A stretch of DNA of 38,740 bases from a virus: positions 1-38,740 of the IMG/VR virus record IMGVR_UViG_3300042555_003139. The stretch is one strand, 5' to 3'. The translations under genes were made by a program, and so were the position numbers. The stretch's first letter is position 1; every line of letters starts with the position of its first letter. Shown here piece after piece: positions 17,501 through 22,787 of this stretch. The notes under the pieces are model-generated. The model made no database searches. It saw only the letters and a program-made list of their open reading frames with translations, and was not told the origin of the DNA.

Positions 17501-19454
17501 GCTTGGACTCGATAACGGTTGGCTTGTCACGGCCGCGGATGTAGATAACGATCCGGTTAAGTACGACGGGTACAAGCCGCTGGTTAATAGCACCGATACA
17601 AGGGGCGGCGAGCCGCTCTCCGAGTACTACGCGCAGCCTGACGTGGTCGAGGCTTTCAAGACAATGTTCAATCCGGCTGCCGAAGTAACACGGAGCTCAG
17701 CCAAGATAACTATTGATGCTTTGGGCATGGTGTCAGCAAGGGCTGTCGGCGCTTCAATGGGTGCTCTGACCCTTGGTAGCGCGGGGTTCTTCATGCGAAA
17801 CCTAACCGGCATCCTGACCTTTATCGGAGCCAATGGGTTCGTTCCGACACCAAGCAACATCGTAACAGCACTTAAAGGACTTTATCAAGTGTACTACACA
17901 AATATGGAAGGGCTTGGCGCTGACCTTACAATGCTCGGCCTTACCGAGGATAGCTTGATCTCGACCACAATGCGCGACTTCATGCGCAACGCTATTGAAG
18001 ATCCTGAAACTGTTACCAATCAGATTGAGTCAATGCTTGGCGAGCTTAGCACGCCCGGCAACTGGCTGGCCAAGTCTTGGAAGACAGCAAAGGTCGGGGT
18101 GGACGCGCTTGTTAAACTTAACGATCAGATCGACTCGTTCTACAAGATTGCGTACTGGGCGCACGAGATTGACGTGCAGACCAAAGCAAATAAGCACCGA
18201 GCAACACCGCTTACACCGCAGCAGATCAAGCAAGAGGCCGCGCGTGTTGTGCGTCTTACGACTCAGGGCCGCGAGCGCGTGGTTCCGATTGCCAAGGAGT
18301 TCGGACGCAGCGGTTTCGGGCTGCTGCTTAACAGCTTCTTCCGTTTCACCGCCGAAATGTACAGGCTCCCGTTGGCAACGACACAGCTTGCAATGCAAGA
18401 AATGAAGAGCGGAAACCCAGTCCTCAGGAACCGCGGTATACGCCGCCTTACTGGGCTCGGTGCGACGCTTGCACTGACCGGTTACGGCGCTCAGGCATTG
18501 CTAAAAGAGCTGCTCGGGTTTGGTGACGACGAAGAGGAAGCGATCCGCAAGGGCCAGCCCATATACAACCGCGACGCAAACCTATTCTTCTCACACAATC
18601 CAGAAGAAGGAACCGTTTCGGTATTCGACATTACCTACGTGAACGGCTTCAGCCCTGTTGTGGATATGTTCGGACGCGCAATCCATCACGCGATCAACGG
18701 ACGCTGGGAGAAGGTGCCGGGAACAATCTTCGCTGGTATGGTAAAGAATTTTGTCAGCCCGCAGATTGCGGTCGAAGCGCTAGCTCAGGCCAGCTCAAAC
18801 AGAAATGACTACGGCGCGGCGTTGTGGCTCGAGGACGACTCGTTCACAACCAAGGGAGGGAAGTTCCTTAAGCACGTAATAAGCAACGCTTATAAACTTA
18901 AGACCCCAACCAACTTCTACAAAGCCTTTGCCGCTTATGCGAACAACGGAGTGTATGACAAGGAGGCGGCTCTTGAGCTGGCTGGCAAGCTGGCAAACGA
19001 GTTCAAGCCACTCAGGGTTAAGACCGATCCGATCGAGGAGCACGCGGCACGCTCGTTCAAGGTTCTGAAAAGAGAAATGGACGCGGCTAGGAAATCACTT
19101 GGGGACTTCAACACCTTTGAATCTTTGAGCCAAGACGGCGTTGACGAAATTTATGACCGCTACGAGGACTCCTCAATCGCTATTAACGAGAGGCTGAACA
19201 AGTTCGCGCGCGGTTTCCAGAAGCTCGGGTTAAGCTACAAGCAGTTGCAGAAGATCGCGTACGAGGAAGCGGACATTAGCAAGAATAGATTCGAGCAGGC
19301 CGTTAAGTTCAACCGCGTTGAAAGATTCGTTCCTAGCGACGACGCGTTGGAGATGTACGAGAAGCGCGGCAAAGAGAACGGACCAGCGCGCGTTCAGTAT
19401 ATTAAGCAGGCTTACAAAAAGCGGCCGAGGTATACCTACCTGAAAAAGAGATAA
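5517..19454 (+). CDS. Giant polyvalent protein (4,645 aa) with metalloprotease and ADP-ribosyltransferase-like regions
   Basis: One unbroken 13.9-kb frame, 36% of the window. Regions in order: helical N-terminus; hydrophobic Gly/Ala stretches (about 531-568 and 798-812) that could insert into membrane; a zincin motif HELGH (1399-1403) with a possible third ligand E1470 in ARELVAHFY; a DUF3293-like region (about 1603-1684, RFGMFTGENPND); a helical region with SAGVLAVFSPQKDW (from 2200) and HVTMDTH (2416-2422) recalling a glycosylase-like phage family; four ADP-ribosyltransferase-like regions with Y/F-H-G-G or LTHWS entries (H2613, about 2800-3005, H3020, H3186); a coiled coil (about 3693-3800); and a C-terminus with hydrophobic helices (near 4091). 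The linkers IPLSQRFDLTKQDIRYS and AAQLDADYxAAV recur, as is typical of polyvalent proteins, which are packaged and injected with the DNA to disable host defences. Ends at a terminator. The catalytic assignments are by eye. Confidence 0.9.
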   Translation: MPQITKDPLGNDVEVLSLTEWSDKNQKELSEDTLNQYAGYATGQLLRSGQKPDEFQNSLYSGLFNKGVQAGVFQPQDEQQKTQLFESFANKSFVDDASDLDLVSKSLLNTDPEQAARVADVYQRVKSGQPDPNLELDLEDVRKNIATPDVIQQARIGYAKERGLGFIDYPTGEPSKRDVWINTQAIPDRKAVYDTLDLAQGIVDPRSAALAEEWIKTDEGRTTNRWGQRTNSEIQSLLQERLTQADPESGFQQNMASAVEYASESAKEYGIGADVTAKAPTDEVAGTKQVIATPAGAVYAEGTAQRVASNRVADTAIRSAYRNLKETDPNNALVSEYSEDQFLNAARDFVRQRITTPTNQDDPTKNFVTLTDGTRAPLASAALLPKEKFAQAMDTLGLDEKEKAAAASLRTSWISANLTPIRDALFDFEGDKFLEFTQKNVDKYSGTVELTEAYLDQMEPSARKTFGAKTQGVLRSIPNSLSAIVQAVGGGASNAINWEGGQKAFADWAEADAMQEQRRGTYVNLYGGELGLGYTIASQAAPLLADIAISKGAGTLAKSVAKPVVGTAIRTTEGLMGQTAKTFIGNALKPETKSVVGNYLKKFTVAGAEKSPAQVLRAVRRDLEEKFVVGTATATQIGTSFTRSAQQSWTNTTMEMRQAKNPDGTPKYTEEEINDAATTNALYSGAITALVERGFGKVFGEGADVTAIGTANLRQIKSYSNRLTNALERGGFGGPELFDTLKQVSREVVNEGWGDAVKQIPAEALEEFTDEFTQNVVQNLLNDEQINFKQAFTQGLQAAVVGGVYGGALGTTNKIGLRQADIARDTFAGTAQSIERDLMDRTVAKLQESGGNPQTIAALQDRMRVAQRRGQAISQNIPVRAAKQEIIDRLDATSEEPFEIPTAPAEPLATKAPASVTSLAKQLAKELAVNEEELSSVQPSGTDKQGAPQITPNDVRAFVNRRTEQMGLDLNSFLPGPDITAPEGGFQLVGDEQADNPENRTFNDLSNRVVVIDGLRGRLRIEDEGVILDPEDGSTPFEVTPNKDLPVKDFEGFNTLLQEGAAVSPRRQAREVSEVTDGGQIVYGDTTYDLPEQPLIANVKKDDTGAVESMHMRVFNSKGLATWVYVAGDNVPKVETAYRTRGPEAVTNLASAVETAGRENTRRNIAAQTFKAKQSKQRRQDKRAKNNAPLVTDRGQRAAEAAPDYRATRINQPGAPQQLVEEIRAVATQLGIDPEVYTDDAELFALVAPELAAGLDLQAFTPQQKSQAVQNLARNGNNPETLLEYLISDELLPPQERVKRDSNIAALRARNSNQLKKHGIKSGASVKTILENVARTASNKAHRESAKELLRLGADSVPTSFAYLQNNIGVAGAYLPASNAVVVNLASDNGGGALDALLHELGHAVTDRVVTAPRNDFERQIRDRLMSLRAQYAERANAKYGNNMPPDLRYALEGRASLSEPFSDVDGARELVAHFYGSSKFRKQLVELSPKGERNFVQKFIDLIASLFSGQPVASKQYKELAEVITDLSNANQTLGQNPYGRTVGRVAASRAGVNHENRVGPLFGVPNPHSRDDLEWILHQVQTLRYSDLSNEEINDIILTQRFGMFTGENPNDTQFSERENKEFNKKAVQWLKDRGYQVIPIVGKYNRGENSFLVPGLTDQDAVDAANELVQDSVVTNTGMYFKNGMYSPRVGESLNQPIGADDNFFSTLLDTNGDVTTIRVEYDLDTSLDSGIKYSKGDQQAAPVTKIARSLAAQGEFQVVEDREINKPMQFVDGRLAVNPALADARYEAYDAEDAGDLQELDTRLAVAIGLANESNGPDIQLSFEEVGLSPDSVIEQAAYNTLTNSDLQDLLKVKEQAKQFVASAYYHIALRNNGDNERLATAQNRVADLYRYLLRDGAGLPDAPEKFNALDISPVTMQLASRAASPAPIVRYSRAAVNIDPVQVRAQTKAGKAVGTRNPTSAKATEDGADPSNLVDLASLKRNTQAYRKNALLLLEYPIVAREFPKLAKEYAKIRGAVLKEQDKAKANGIKIKGAKDAAKKTLANYLDVPKNNVSGKMLEDAIENPESAFVTKEQPGTIAGNKEARARNKALAEFNKNLDQIKKYEAEGAVLGTNSSKALKTYTNTLDKIAKDPKHAIAKQADEIYDTLIEVTKSNLRMLMDVFPSDIRDIANLWYDGANIIAQQFAGDNYSLEQSAGVLAVFSPQKDWFMNVELAKRTMEIWTADQEYEWDDAMSARWLMRGGEPELKENKDGTVGYAKGIKPDLDENGEHRTDEKGMLLFHGWGSEKVKAKRQQAFERLQSLKGKKLKDLSPEQQAWFVRMRAETKYATSFPIVSPDGRFGTPSSSTNNKGVTKEIKLAWGTYGSIGKAISILTAPSETQMKVISDELGDQHKVRSFYNNIVDPQNADGHVTMDTHAIAALFWQAFSGNSREVGQNFGTANTATDSLTGVGGLYPAFAEAYRAVAADYVMLPRQVQSITWEAVRMLFTARWKSKPENVNGVRAVWARYQNNEITLEQAQTEVFKMATNGKDLATAVANSNDEELGLGFPSYADITEGPAPAGVGIARSRAAQLDADYFAAVNAGDVAAQQRLVDAAAKAAGGVEVYHGGDLEGSTIDFEKAKRGAVTARREGTFYGSTSKEVAQSYRGKTNRMFFFLQNPFEISTPENRPASWTGKTAEIRNGKRVERKTSLSIGEAIDRAKQNNRDGVVYSNIVDVGPAWDEGNPIGNTVVVFNSNQAKSADPIVRDDNGNVIPLSQRFDLTKQDIRYSRAAQLDADYLAAVEKGDTEAAQRMVDEVARRAGYNRKGVRFGFYVKGVPLPPSRNTELNFGTGYYVAEDANLSEMTASKVSVNPRANLKDLSNLGINPEDVEFRVDQVFVKAEKPLTSANGGNYDELTSKFINAQLAYDSAVQDAKRIIGVPYETTSWGKTVSDLIARGDIPFDSVRGMTGRKGMSSELVVQNPSQIKVSSPVTYDESGNVIPLSQRFDLTKQDIRYSKATVATGQPYSTTAFHGGTYKQGVGALRPSKEGALGSGYYVTPSVDSAKKYAREGSLGAGITGGSVSVFDVSLQNPLVFEYSQAYPANIFQALGMDPDKAEAKTEKILEEKGYIGKQFQTMGQKLGYDGIIIVDNNGDVLELVAWSPTSLKDGFTDANIALSKAGLNTAPKAFRGRMVQLTHWSKATELKQTDPSEHGNGGAGKELERRREYGDIYLPRTYFGYGKYRRETQVGVNRYSMLVNGDTLYDLDRDPLDLYPGQDELQKAGYARFDNRAALTLLEKAVKDAGFKGYVSTSYQAGVLFNKQKVTKVKDGDTSLPLAAPASIAKSLANLTPVTPAEEKAAAGALGSKRVPELAVAAVRMIEGGITVDDYADLVEFFDPWEIKGAGEIPSRDKIRQYMPGLNTGTERAKERLEKTFADAPDGKLVEVRIDIPTFNNSLSFNDPVYAITLHEPEKDDGKKIGDPIVYTNIARVLNPTMVVRGIGKKEARDIAAGASKTPLATVKGRNATITQLPADINDPEVWTEVGFNPVRSSDFVDVRSKLAVVGGSEAIMVGPRVFVRNAEFAERATGYMTDKSPRYSRALYGIVSPDVESAYAVSLDDLYINKATGEWDAGGPITNLFRAAGDLDPRLFEAAKYQERGLRLVKGRLKDLMQGFKAALKAEPNADLDDVNVALGSTEPTVSAAQRDAAESARRARVDKANEQFDRDPANQAYAAAVQAARVAYATHRNKQKYTAEIQQARDARKNSPEMQQRDAAIAAADAQYNKDIQDARAKNLVPVRRAQQQAQLRLEANSPETAKVIADFRVAIDSLSAQLSAELGQANPLSAIVDQNLGVYLTRSYKIHQDEGYAQRVRNDSEFAHQREQARQFFEREWIATTYEKWRADVAYEPYSDAEVMSLVRAEATSKNVGTRDLYKFIDKHGSTPKTIGRTTSRTDLTRFMQKGEVPAELRPLLGEIQNPIENAMRTYANLAQFLGTQRLLSQYTQLGLDNGWLVTAADVDNDPVKYDGYKPLVNSTDTRGGEPLSEYYAQPDVVEAFKTMFNPAAEVTRSSAKITIDALGMVSARAVGASMGALTLGSAGFFMRNLTGILTFIGANGFVPTPSNIVTALKGLYQVYYTNMEGLGADLTMLGLTEDSLISTTMRDFMRNAIEDPETVTNQIESMLGELSTPGNWLAKSWKTAKVGVDALVKLNDQIDSFYKIAYWAHEIDVQTKANKHRATPLTPQQIKQEAARVVRLTTQGRERVVPIAKEFGRSGFGLLLNSFFRFTAEMYRLPLATTQLAMQEMKSGNPVLRNRGIRRLTGLGATLALTGYGAQALLKELLGFGDDEEEAIRKGQPIYNRDANLFFSHNPEEGTVSVFDITYVNGFSPVVDMFGRAIHHAINGRWEKVPGTIFAGMVKNFVSPQIAVEALAQASSNRNDYGAALWLEDDSFTTKGGKFLKHVISNAYKLKTPTNFYKAFAAYANNGVYDKEAALELAGKLANEFKPLRVKTDPIEEHAARSFKVLKREMDAARKSLGDFNTFESLSQDGVDEIYDRYEDSSIAINERLNKFARGFQKLGLSYKQLQKIAYEEADISKNRFEQAVKFNRVERFVPSDDALEMYEKRGKENGPARVQYIKQAYKKRPRYTYLKKR
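13784..13840 (+). repeat. 57-bp perfect direct repeat, copy 1 (inside the giant gene)
   Basis: Encodes the linker GNVIPLSQRFDLTKQDIRY at the end of the first ADP-ribosyltransferase-like unit. It is identical over 57 bp to 14468-14524. The sequence that follows (AAQLDADY coding) also recurs upstream at about 13239-13270. Such identity at DNA level implies recent module duplication or gene conversion. Confidence 0.9.
14468..14524 (+). repeat. 57-bp perfect direct repeat, copy 2
   Basis: Identical to 13784-13840; it closes the second ADP-ribosyltransferase-like unit. The 684-bp distance is a multiple of three, so recombination between the copies would delete one whole domain in frame. Confidence 0.9.
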
Positions 19455-19455
19455 C

Positions 19456-19489
19456 AAAAAAGCCCCGAGCTTAATTGCTCGGGGCTTTT
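19456..19489. terminator. Bidirectional intrinsic terminator between convergent genes
   Basis: AAAAGCCCCGAGC, loop TTAATT, GCTCGGGGCTTTT, a 13-bp perfect stem flanked by A on the left and T on the right, so it works on both strands. It sits 2 nt after the giant gene stop and 4 nt from the stop of the converging leftward gene. Confidence 0.95.
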
Positions 19490-19492
19490 GGT

Positions 19493-19756
19493 TTAACGGC
19501 TCTCAAGCGTTGCTTGTAGCCATTCGTTCATTTGTGTAGCTAGCTCGGGCATCTCAGGATACAGCGCTCCGAACAGCTGGTGAATCTTTGATGAAACTTC
19601 TGGGTCAACCGCGGCGCTTGCGCTACGCATTGTGCCAAACTTTGTTTTGTAAAACACATAAAGGAATCCTGAGTCCTTGTGCAGTTCTACGCAAATGCGG
19701 TCGTGGTTGCTTCGATCAAAGAATAAATGACTAACGATACAGGTATCACGAATCAT
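19493..19756 (-). CDS. Hypothetical protein (87 aa)
   Basis: Starts MIRDTCIVSHLFFDRSNHDR. The segment HDRICVELHKDSGFLYVFYK looks like a beta-hairpin; the C-terminal half is helical (IHQLFGALYPEMPELATQMN). No family recognised. It is the last gene of the leftward block and ends 4 nt before the terminator. ATG 19756 overlaps the stop of the preceding 27-residue gene (ATGA). Confidence 0.75.
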   Translation of the reverse strand: MIRDTCIVSHLFFDRSNHDRICVELHKDSGFLYVFYKTKFGTMRSASAAVDPEVSSKIHQLFGALYPEMPELATQMNEWLQATLESR

Positions 19757-19836
19757 GGTATTGCTTGCATAATTTCATAAATAGTTAGCGAGCATCCAAG
19801 AATGCAAAGCACTACGGCTGTGTAGAATAGTTTCAT
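19753..19836 (-). CDS. 27-residue membrane peptide with lipobox-like motif
   Basis: MKLFYTAVVLCILGCS followed by LTIYEIMQAIP. It has a single hydrophobic segment after a Lys, and ILGC resembles a lipoprotein signal cleavage site. It is joined to both neighbours by ATGA overlaps (19836-19833 and 19756-19753), which supports it being a gene despite its size. It could be a membrane peptide or tiny lipoprotein; function unknown. Confidence 0.6.
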   Translation of the reverse strand: MKLFYTAVVLCILGCSLTIYEIMQAIP

Positions 19837-20078
19837 GCCAGCTGCAGCTCGTCTTGGAAATAACTTTCAACCAACTTGCGTACTAGACCGGAGTTCTTTC
19901 CGCGGACTTGTTCGAGGAAACCAGCGGCTTCTTCGGGGTTGTCCAAGGTCTTACTGCGGACTCCGTTGCGAAGGAGGATTCCCCCATGACGAAGAACACA
20001 ATAGGTTCCGTTGCGGCTATTCTCGTGGTCGGCACGCTCTTGCGCGTTCAGTCTTGCGATGGTATTAATGTTTTGCAT
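19833..20078 (-). CDS. Hypothetical protein (81 aa)
   Basis: Starts MQNINTIARLNAQERADHEN. The middle reads YCVLRHGGILLRNGVRSKTL, a beta-rich stretch, and the end is helical (SGLVRKLVESYFQDELQLA). ATG 20078 lies inside the end of the preceding gene (14-nt overlap). A longer frame back to 20144 exists, but it would overlap that gene far more. No family recognised. Confidence 0.7.
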   Translation of the reverse strand: MQNINTIARLNAQERADHENSRNGTYCVLRHGGILLRNGVRSKTLDNPEEAAGFLEQVRGKNSGLVRKLVESYFQDELQLA

Positions 20079-20262
20079 AATAGTAGTTGTAGTAGTTTTT
20101 GGGGTTAGTGGGGGGAGTTGGTACAGAGTAGTCTTCCTCGACAAGGTTGTCCACCAAAATAAATTCGGGGTCTTGAATGTGCAGAAGATCTACGAGGTGG
20201 TCAATGCTGGGGACCTGCTGAAGGTCCCCAGTTATGGTGGTGGTTAGTGTGTTGCCTATCAT
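20065..20262 (-). CDS. Hypothetical acidic protein (65 aa)
   Basis: MIGNTLTTTITGDLQQVPSI, then an acidic helix (DHLVDLLHIQDPEFILVDNL) and a Tyr-rich tail (NYYNYYYAKH). ATG 20262 overlaps the preceding stop (ATGA), and its own end overlaps the next gene by 14 nt. No family recognised. The tail composition partly reflects a CTA/TAC-rich DNA stretch. Confidence 0.65.
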   Translation of the reverse strand: MIGNTLTTTITGDLQQVPSIDHLVDLLHIQDPEFILVDNLVEEDYSVPTPPTNPKNYYNYYYAKH

Positions 20263-20495
20263 GGGGTTTCGCTGGTGTTAATTTTACCGCTCAAGTACGC
20301 GAGTTCCAGCGCTAAATTTAGTGCGTCGGCTTCGTTAATTGTGTGGTAATTTATTCCGTACTTTTCGCACATTGGCATGCTCAATGTTTCGGTGTACGAC
20401 AACCAGTTGCGGGTGGTCCTAATCTCGGCGGCCCCGTCGGGGCTATGTACGATCCGAGCGGTGGGGTTGAACGTTGACGCGTAAATAGTTTTCAC
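20259..20495 (-). CDS. Hypothetical protein (78 aa), GTG start
   Basis: Begins MKTIYASTFNPTARIVHSP from GTG 20495, which overlaps the stop of the 30-residue membrane peptide in a GTGA arrangement. It continues with EIRTTRNWLSYTE and a C-terminal helix (NEADALNLALELAYLSGKIN). The frame is open further upstream, but that part overlaps the membrane-peptide gene and reads as a shadow. No family recognised. Confidence 0.65.
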   Translation of the reverse strand: MKTIYASTFNPTARIVHSPDGAAEIRTTRNWLSYTETLSMPMCEKYGINYHTINEADALNLALELAYLSGKINTSETP

Positions 20496-20584
20496 AATGA
20501 TGCTGGGGGGTTGGGGTCGCTTGGGCCGTTGCAAAACAAAACCACTAGTAAAACTACTAGCACAATGGTTAGGCTTAAAATCAT
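20492..20584 (-). CDS. 30-residue single-pass membrane peptide
   Basis: MILSLTIVLVVLLVVLFC followed by NGPSDPNPPASL: one long hydrophobic helix then a Pro-rich polar tail. It is joined by ATGA to the preceding 44-residue gene and by GTGA to the next. A Cys ends the hydrophobic segment but the surrounding residues fit a lipobox poorly. It could be a holin-like or regulatory membrane peptide; no direct evidence. Confidence 0.6.
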   Translation of the reverse strand: MILSLTIVLVVLLVVLFCNGPSDPNPPASL

Positions 20585-20715
20585 GGCTTTTTGAATAGTA
20601 GTAGATCTCTTCCAACCACCGCAGGAGTGGGTCTGCTTAATGTCTTGTGCCCCTTTTTTACTAGGTAAACAAAAGCGGCTTCCTGCGCCTGTAGTCTGCG
20701 TTCTGTGTGCGTCAT
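20581..20715 (-). CDS. Hypothetical protein (44 aa)
   Basis: MTHTERRLQAQEAAFVYLVK followed by a basic stretch ending LLLFKKP. Joined by ATGA overlaps to both neighbours, which is the main reason to call it. No recognised motif. Confidence 0.55.
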   Translation of the reverse strand: MTHTERRLQAQEAAFVYLVKKGHKTLSRPTPAVVGRDLLLFKKP

Positions 20716-21284
20716 TTTTTGTAGCGGTTAGGTGTTTTGTTTTTGAACAACTCAAGCAGTTGGGGAACCAAATCCCACTCCAAGGCAAGCACGCAGTGGT
20801 CGTGCAGGTCAAGGAACGCGCACGGCGTAAGGTTACTCTGTTGCAACCAGAACGCCACTTGGTCCGAGACCTCCGGTGACACATTGAAGTTCCAAGGAAG
20901 CGTTACGCTCTTCTGGAACCGCGGTAGGGTCACCTTAATTCGGGTTGGGTAGTTGTCTGTTGCGGGTAGCGTGCGGCACGAAACCGCGACTAGGTGTGTT
21001 GTGCTGTTATTCACTTTTTTTGTTTCTATTTTTTGTTTGTTGTCCCAGACCGCGGGCTCGACTGGTTTCGAGACTTTGGATTTTGGAGACAGGATTCGTG
21101 TGTCGTTCGGCAGTTCGTTGTTGTGCGCCTCGAGCGCGTTTGCATCGCTGGACGCGCGCACCAACCTACCAGTGGGAAAGCACTGGTAGATTGAGTTGGC
21201 TGGCTCCCCAGTAACGGGGCACCAGCCATTCACATTCGATTTGCCGACAAGGATTGCTGTGGTTGCTTGTATTTTTGCTTTCAT
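20712..21284 (-). CDS. Hypothetical protein (190 aa)
   Basis: Starts MKAKIQATTAILVGKSNVNG. The N-terminal third has a CPVTGEPANS segment with a following Cys (possibly structural). Residues about 95-145 look beta-rich (RIKVTLPRFQKSVTLPWNFN), and the end is basic (NKTPNRYKK). The MKA/MKT opening is shared by several proteins of this block. It begins 2 nt after the preceding gene and its stop overlaps the next ATG (ATGA). Family unknown. Confidence 0.75.
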   Translation of the reverse strand: MKAKIQATTAILVGKSNVNGWCPVTGEPANSIYQCFPTGRLVRASSDANALEAHNNELPNDTRILSPKSKVSKPVEPAVWDNKQKIETKKVNNSTTHLVAVSCRTLPATDNYPTRIKVTLPRFQKSVTLPWNFNVSPEVSDQVAFWLQQSNLTPCAFLDLHDHCVLALEWDLVPQLLELFKNKTPNRYKK

Positions 21285-21286
21285 AA

Positions 21287-21934
21287 TTACCAAACATTTA
21301 GTGCTTTGAGCGCCGCGGCGTCGCGATCAAGAAAGGCTGGCCAAGCATGCTTGGCAAGTTTATTCAGCAAATCTTTGGCGTTGCCGTTGGCGAACAGGAT
21401 TGCGGTGGGTTGGACCTTCCACGGGTTGGGTTGTAGTCCGTTCCACGCGGCGTTGGCCAGCGGGTCCACGCTGAAGACTGGCGGCTTGGATAGCAGGCGG
21501 CCCGCGTGCTTCCCGTTAGAGGCCAGCGAGCGCCACACGGCCTCGATCTCGGAGTCGGTAAGCTGTGCGCGTTCGGCAATGGCTTTGACTATTTGACCGA
21601 TCTGGTCGCGGTCCACGCGAGCGGGTCGTTGTGGGGGCGGCGGGGATTCCAGCGTTGCCGGATCGGGAGCCGCTGGCGCGCTTTGGATACCCGCTTGGAC
21701 CCGTTCGACCCCGAACTGCTGGAGCACCTCGAGCAGGGCTTGCTCGGCCGCGGCCTTGGTCGGGCCCTTGGCGATTACCTGCCCGCAATAGGGGCTCGTA
21801 ACTGCCCAGCCCTTACCCGTTACCGAGCGGTGCAAGACCGCCGTGATTGGGGCGTTCACAAGAAGGCCCTTGACCTTATAAAATCGGCCTCGTGAATAGG
21901 CCACTGGTGTTTCTGTTTCTGTTTCTGTGTTCAT
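21287..21934 (-). CDS. Hypothetical two-part protein (215 aa)
   Basis: The N-terminus is MNTETETETPVAY, encoded by a short ACAGAA repeat. Residues about 14-72 (KVKGLLVNAPITAVLHRSVT ... AAAEQALLEVLQQFG) form a small beta-beta-alpha-like module. A Pro-rich linker follows (about 88-104), then a helical C-terminal part with DRDQIGQIVKAIAERAQLTD and LLNKLAKHAWPAFLDRD. No family recognised. It sits in the longest unit downstream of ribozyme A (22201 to 19493). Confidence 0.75.
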   Translation of the reverse strand: MNTETETETPVAYSRGRFYKVKGLLVNAPITAVLHRSVTGKGWAVTSPYCGQVIAKGPTKAAAEQALLEVLQQFGVERVQAGIQSAPAAPDPATLESPPPPQRPARVDRDQIGQIVKAIAERAQLTDSEIEAVWRSLASNGKHAGRLLSKPPVFSVDPLANAAWNGLQPNPWKVQPTAILFANGNAKDLLNKLAKHAWPAFLDRDAAALKALNVW

Positions 21935-21955
21935 TGTTTTTCTATTGGTTTGTGA

Positions 21956-22201
21956 TTAGACTACGAGGTCGATCCCGGCCAAGTGTAGCGAGCGGAACTT
22001 TTGCTCGCCGCGGTCATCAATATCCCACGCGCGGACCACCGCGTAGCGCACGCCTTTTTTGCTAACCGCAACGCGGTTGACTTGGTCGATTTTGAATACG
22101 CGGACGCCGTTATTGGTCTGCCGCGAATCGAGCGCGATGTACCGGATAGTGCGGCCCACGAGCTCGCTTATGATTCTTTCAGTGCTTTTTGTTGTTGTCA
22201 T
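21956..22201 (-). CDS. Hypothetical protein (81 aa) led by ribozyme A
   Basis: MTTTKSTERIISELVGRTIR, then a beta-rich core (VRVFKIDQVNRVAV, YAVVRAWDIDDRGEQKFRSL) ending GIDLVV, reminiscent of a WYL-like or small barrel fold; I do not claim the family. Its start codon lies 30 nt after the predicted hammerhead cleavage site. The leader has ACCAACAACA before ATG and no Shine-Dalgarno motif. Confidence 0.75.
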   Translation of the reverse strand: MTTTKSTERIISELVGRTIRYIALDSRQTNNGVRVFKIDQVNRVAVSKKGVRYAVVRAWDIDDRGEQKFRSLHLAGIDLVV

Positions 22202-22211
22202 TGTTGTTGGT

Positions 22212-22278
22212 GCGGATTGGTTGGCTTCCGCGACGCCGTGCGGCGTTTCGGCCCTTGCGACGGGGCCTCATCAGGCGG
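22212..22278 (-). ncRNA. Hammerhead ribozyme A (type I) plus leader hairpin
   Basis: Minus-strand RNA. Stem I CCGC (22278-22275)/GCGG; core CUGAUGA (22274-22268); stem II GGCCC/GGGCC with loop CGUCGCAA; GAAA; stem III ACGCC/GGCGU with loop GCAC; cleavage after the C of GUC at 22232. After cleavage the RNA starts GCGGA and can pair with UCCGC (hairpin 22231-22212). The ends are in stem I, hence type I. The UGA stop of the 99-residue gene (22273-22271) is core bases 4-6. Confidence 0.93.
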
Positions 22279-22570
22279 TTGGGTAGCTTATGCCCTCAGG
22301 CAAGTCGTCCACAAGTATGATGCGGACTCCGGTGGACTGCTCGAGCGTCTGGACAAGGCCGCGGATGCTGGTGCGTGTTTCGCGAACATTGACCCAGTGC
22401 TCGGCGGTATTGCGGCCCCAGAAGGTGCGCTCGACGACCTCGTCACCATTGCGTATGCGCTGGTGCGCGAAGTCCCTATGGTTGCCGCTGTACGGGGCCT
22501 GCAGGAACAGGTCATAGGTTGGCGTGAAAGCGTCCTCGAGGGACAGCACATGTGATGTTTCTGTTTTCAT
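22271..22570 (-). CDS. Hypothetical protein (99 aa)
   Basis: MKTETSHVLSLEDAFTPTYD, followed by a mixed alpha/beta stretch with TFWGRNTAEHWVNVRETRTS and IRGLVQTLEQSTGVRIILVD. No family recognised. It starts 3 nt after the preceding gene's stop, with ACTAAACA before ATG. Its last codons ACC GCC TGA (…TA, stop) are built into ribozyme A: CCGC is stem I and UGA is in the core. Confidence 0.75.
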   Translation of the reverse strand: MKTETSHVLSLEDAFTPTYDLFLQAPYSGNHRDFAHQRIRNGDEVVERTFWGRNTAEHWVNVRETRTSIRGLVQTLEQSTGVRIILVDDLPEGISYPTA

Positions 22571-22573
22571 TGT

Positions 22574-22777
22574 TTAGTAGTGGGTTAAGCGGGTGATGTG
22601 GCTCTTGTAGAAGCCGCCTTGGTTGTACCATTGCAGGGTGCACTCGCCGTTGCTGTAGATCTCGACCAGTCGCCCGAAGCGGACCGGATAGAAGACCCCC
22701 TCAACGCGTTCTTTGGGCGGCGGCGGTAGAATCCTATAGGATTCTCCAACGCATAGTTTTATAGGGATGTTTGTCAT
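22574..22777 (-). CDS. Hypothetical protein (67 aa) led by ribozyme B
   Basis: MTNIPIKLCVGESYRILPPP, then VFYPVRFGRLVEIYSNGECT and LQWYNQGGFYKSHITRLTHY. It reads like a small beta-barrel (SH3-like) protein: a Pro loop and alternating hydrophobic strands. Family not recognised. ATG 22777 is 30 nt from the predicted cleavage site of ribozyme B. Confidence 0.75.
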   Translation of the reverse strand: MTNIPIKLCVGESYRILPPPPKERVEGVFYPVRFGRLVEIYSNGECTLQWYNQGGFYKSHITRLTHY

Positions 22778-22787
22778 TTTTGTTGGT

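Noticed and set aside
5517-19454. N4-type virion RNA polymerase as the identity of the giant protein
   Set aside because: Size would fit, but I see no polymerase motifs; protease and ADP-ribosyltransferase-like regions with polyvalent linkers are seen instead.
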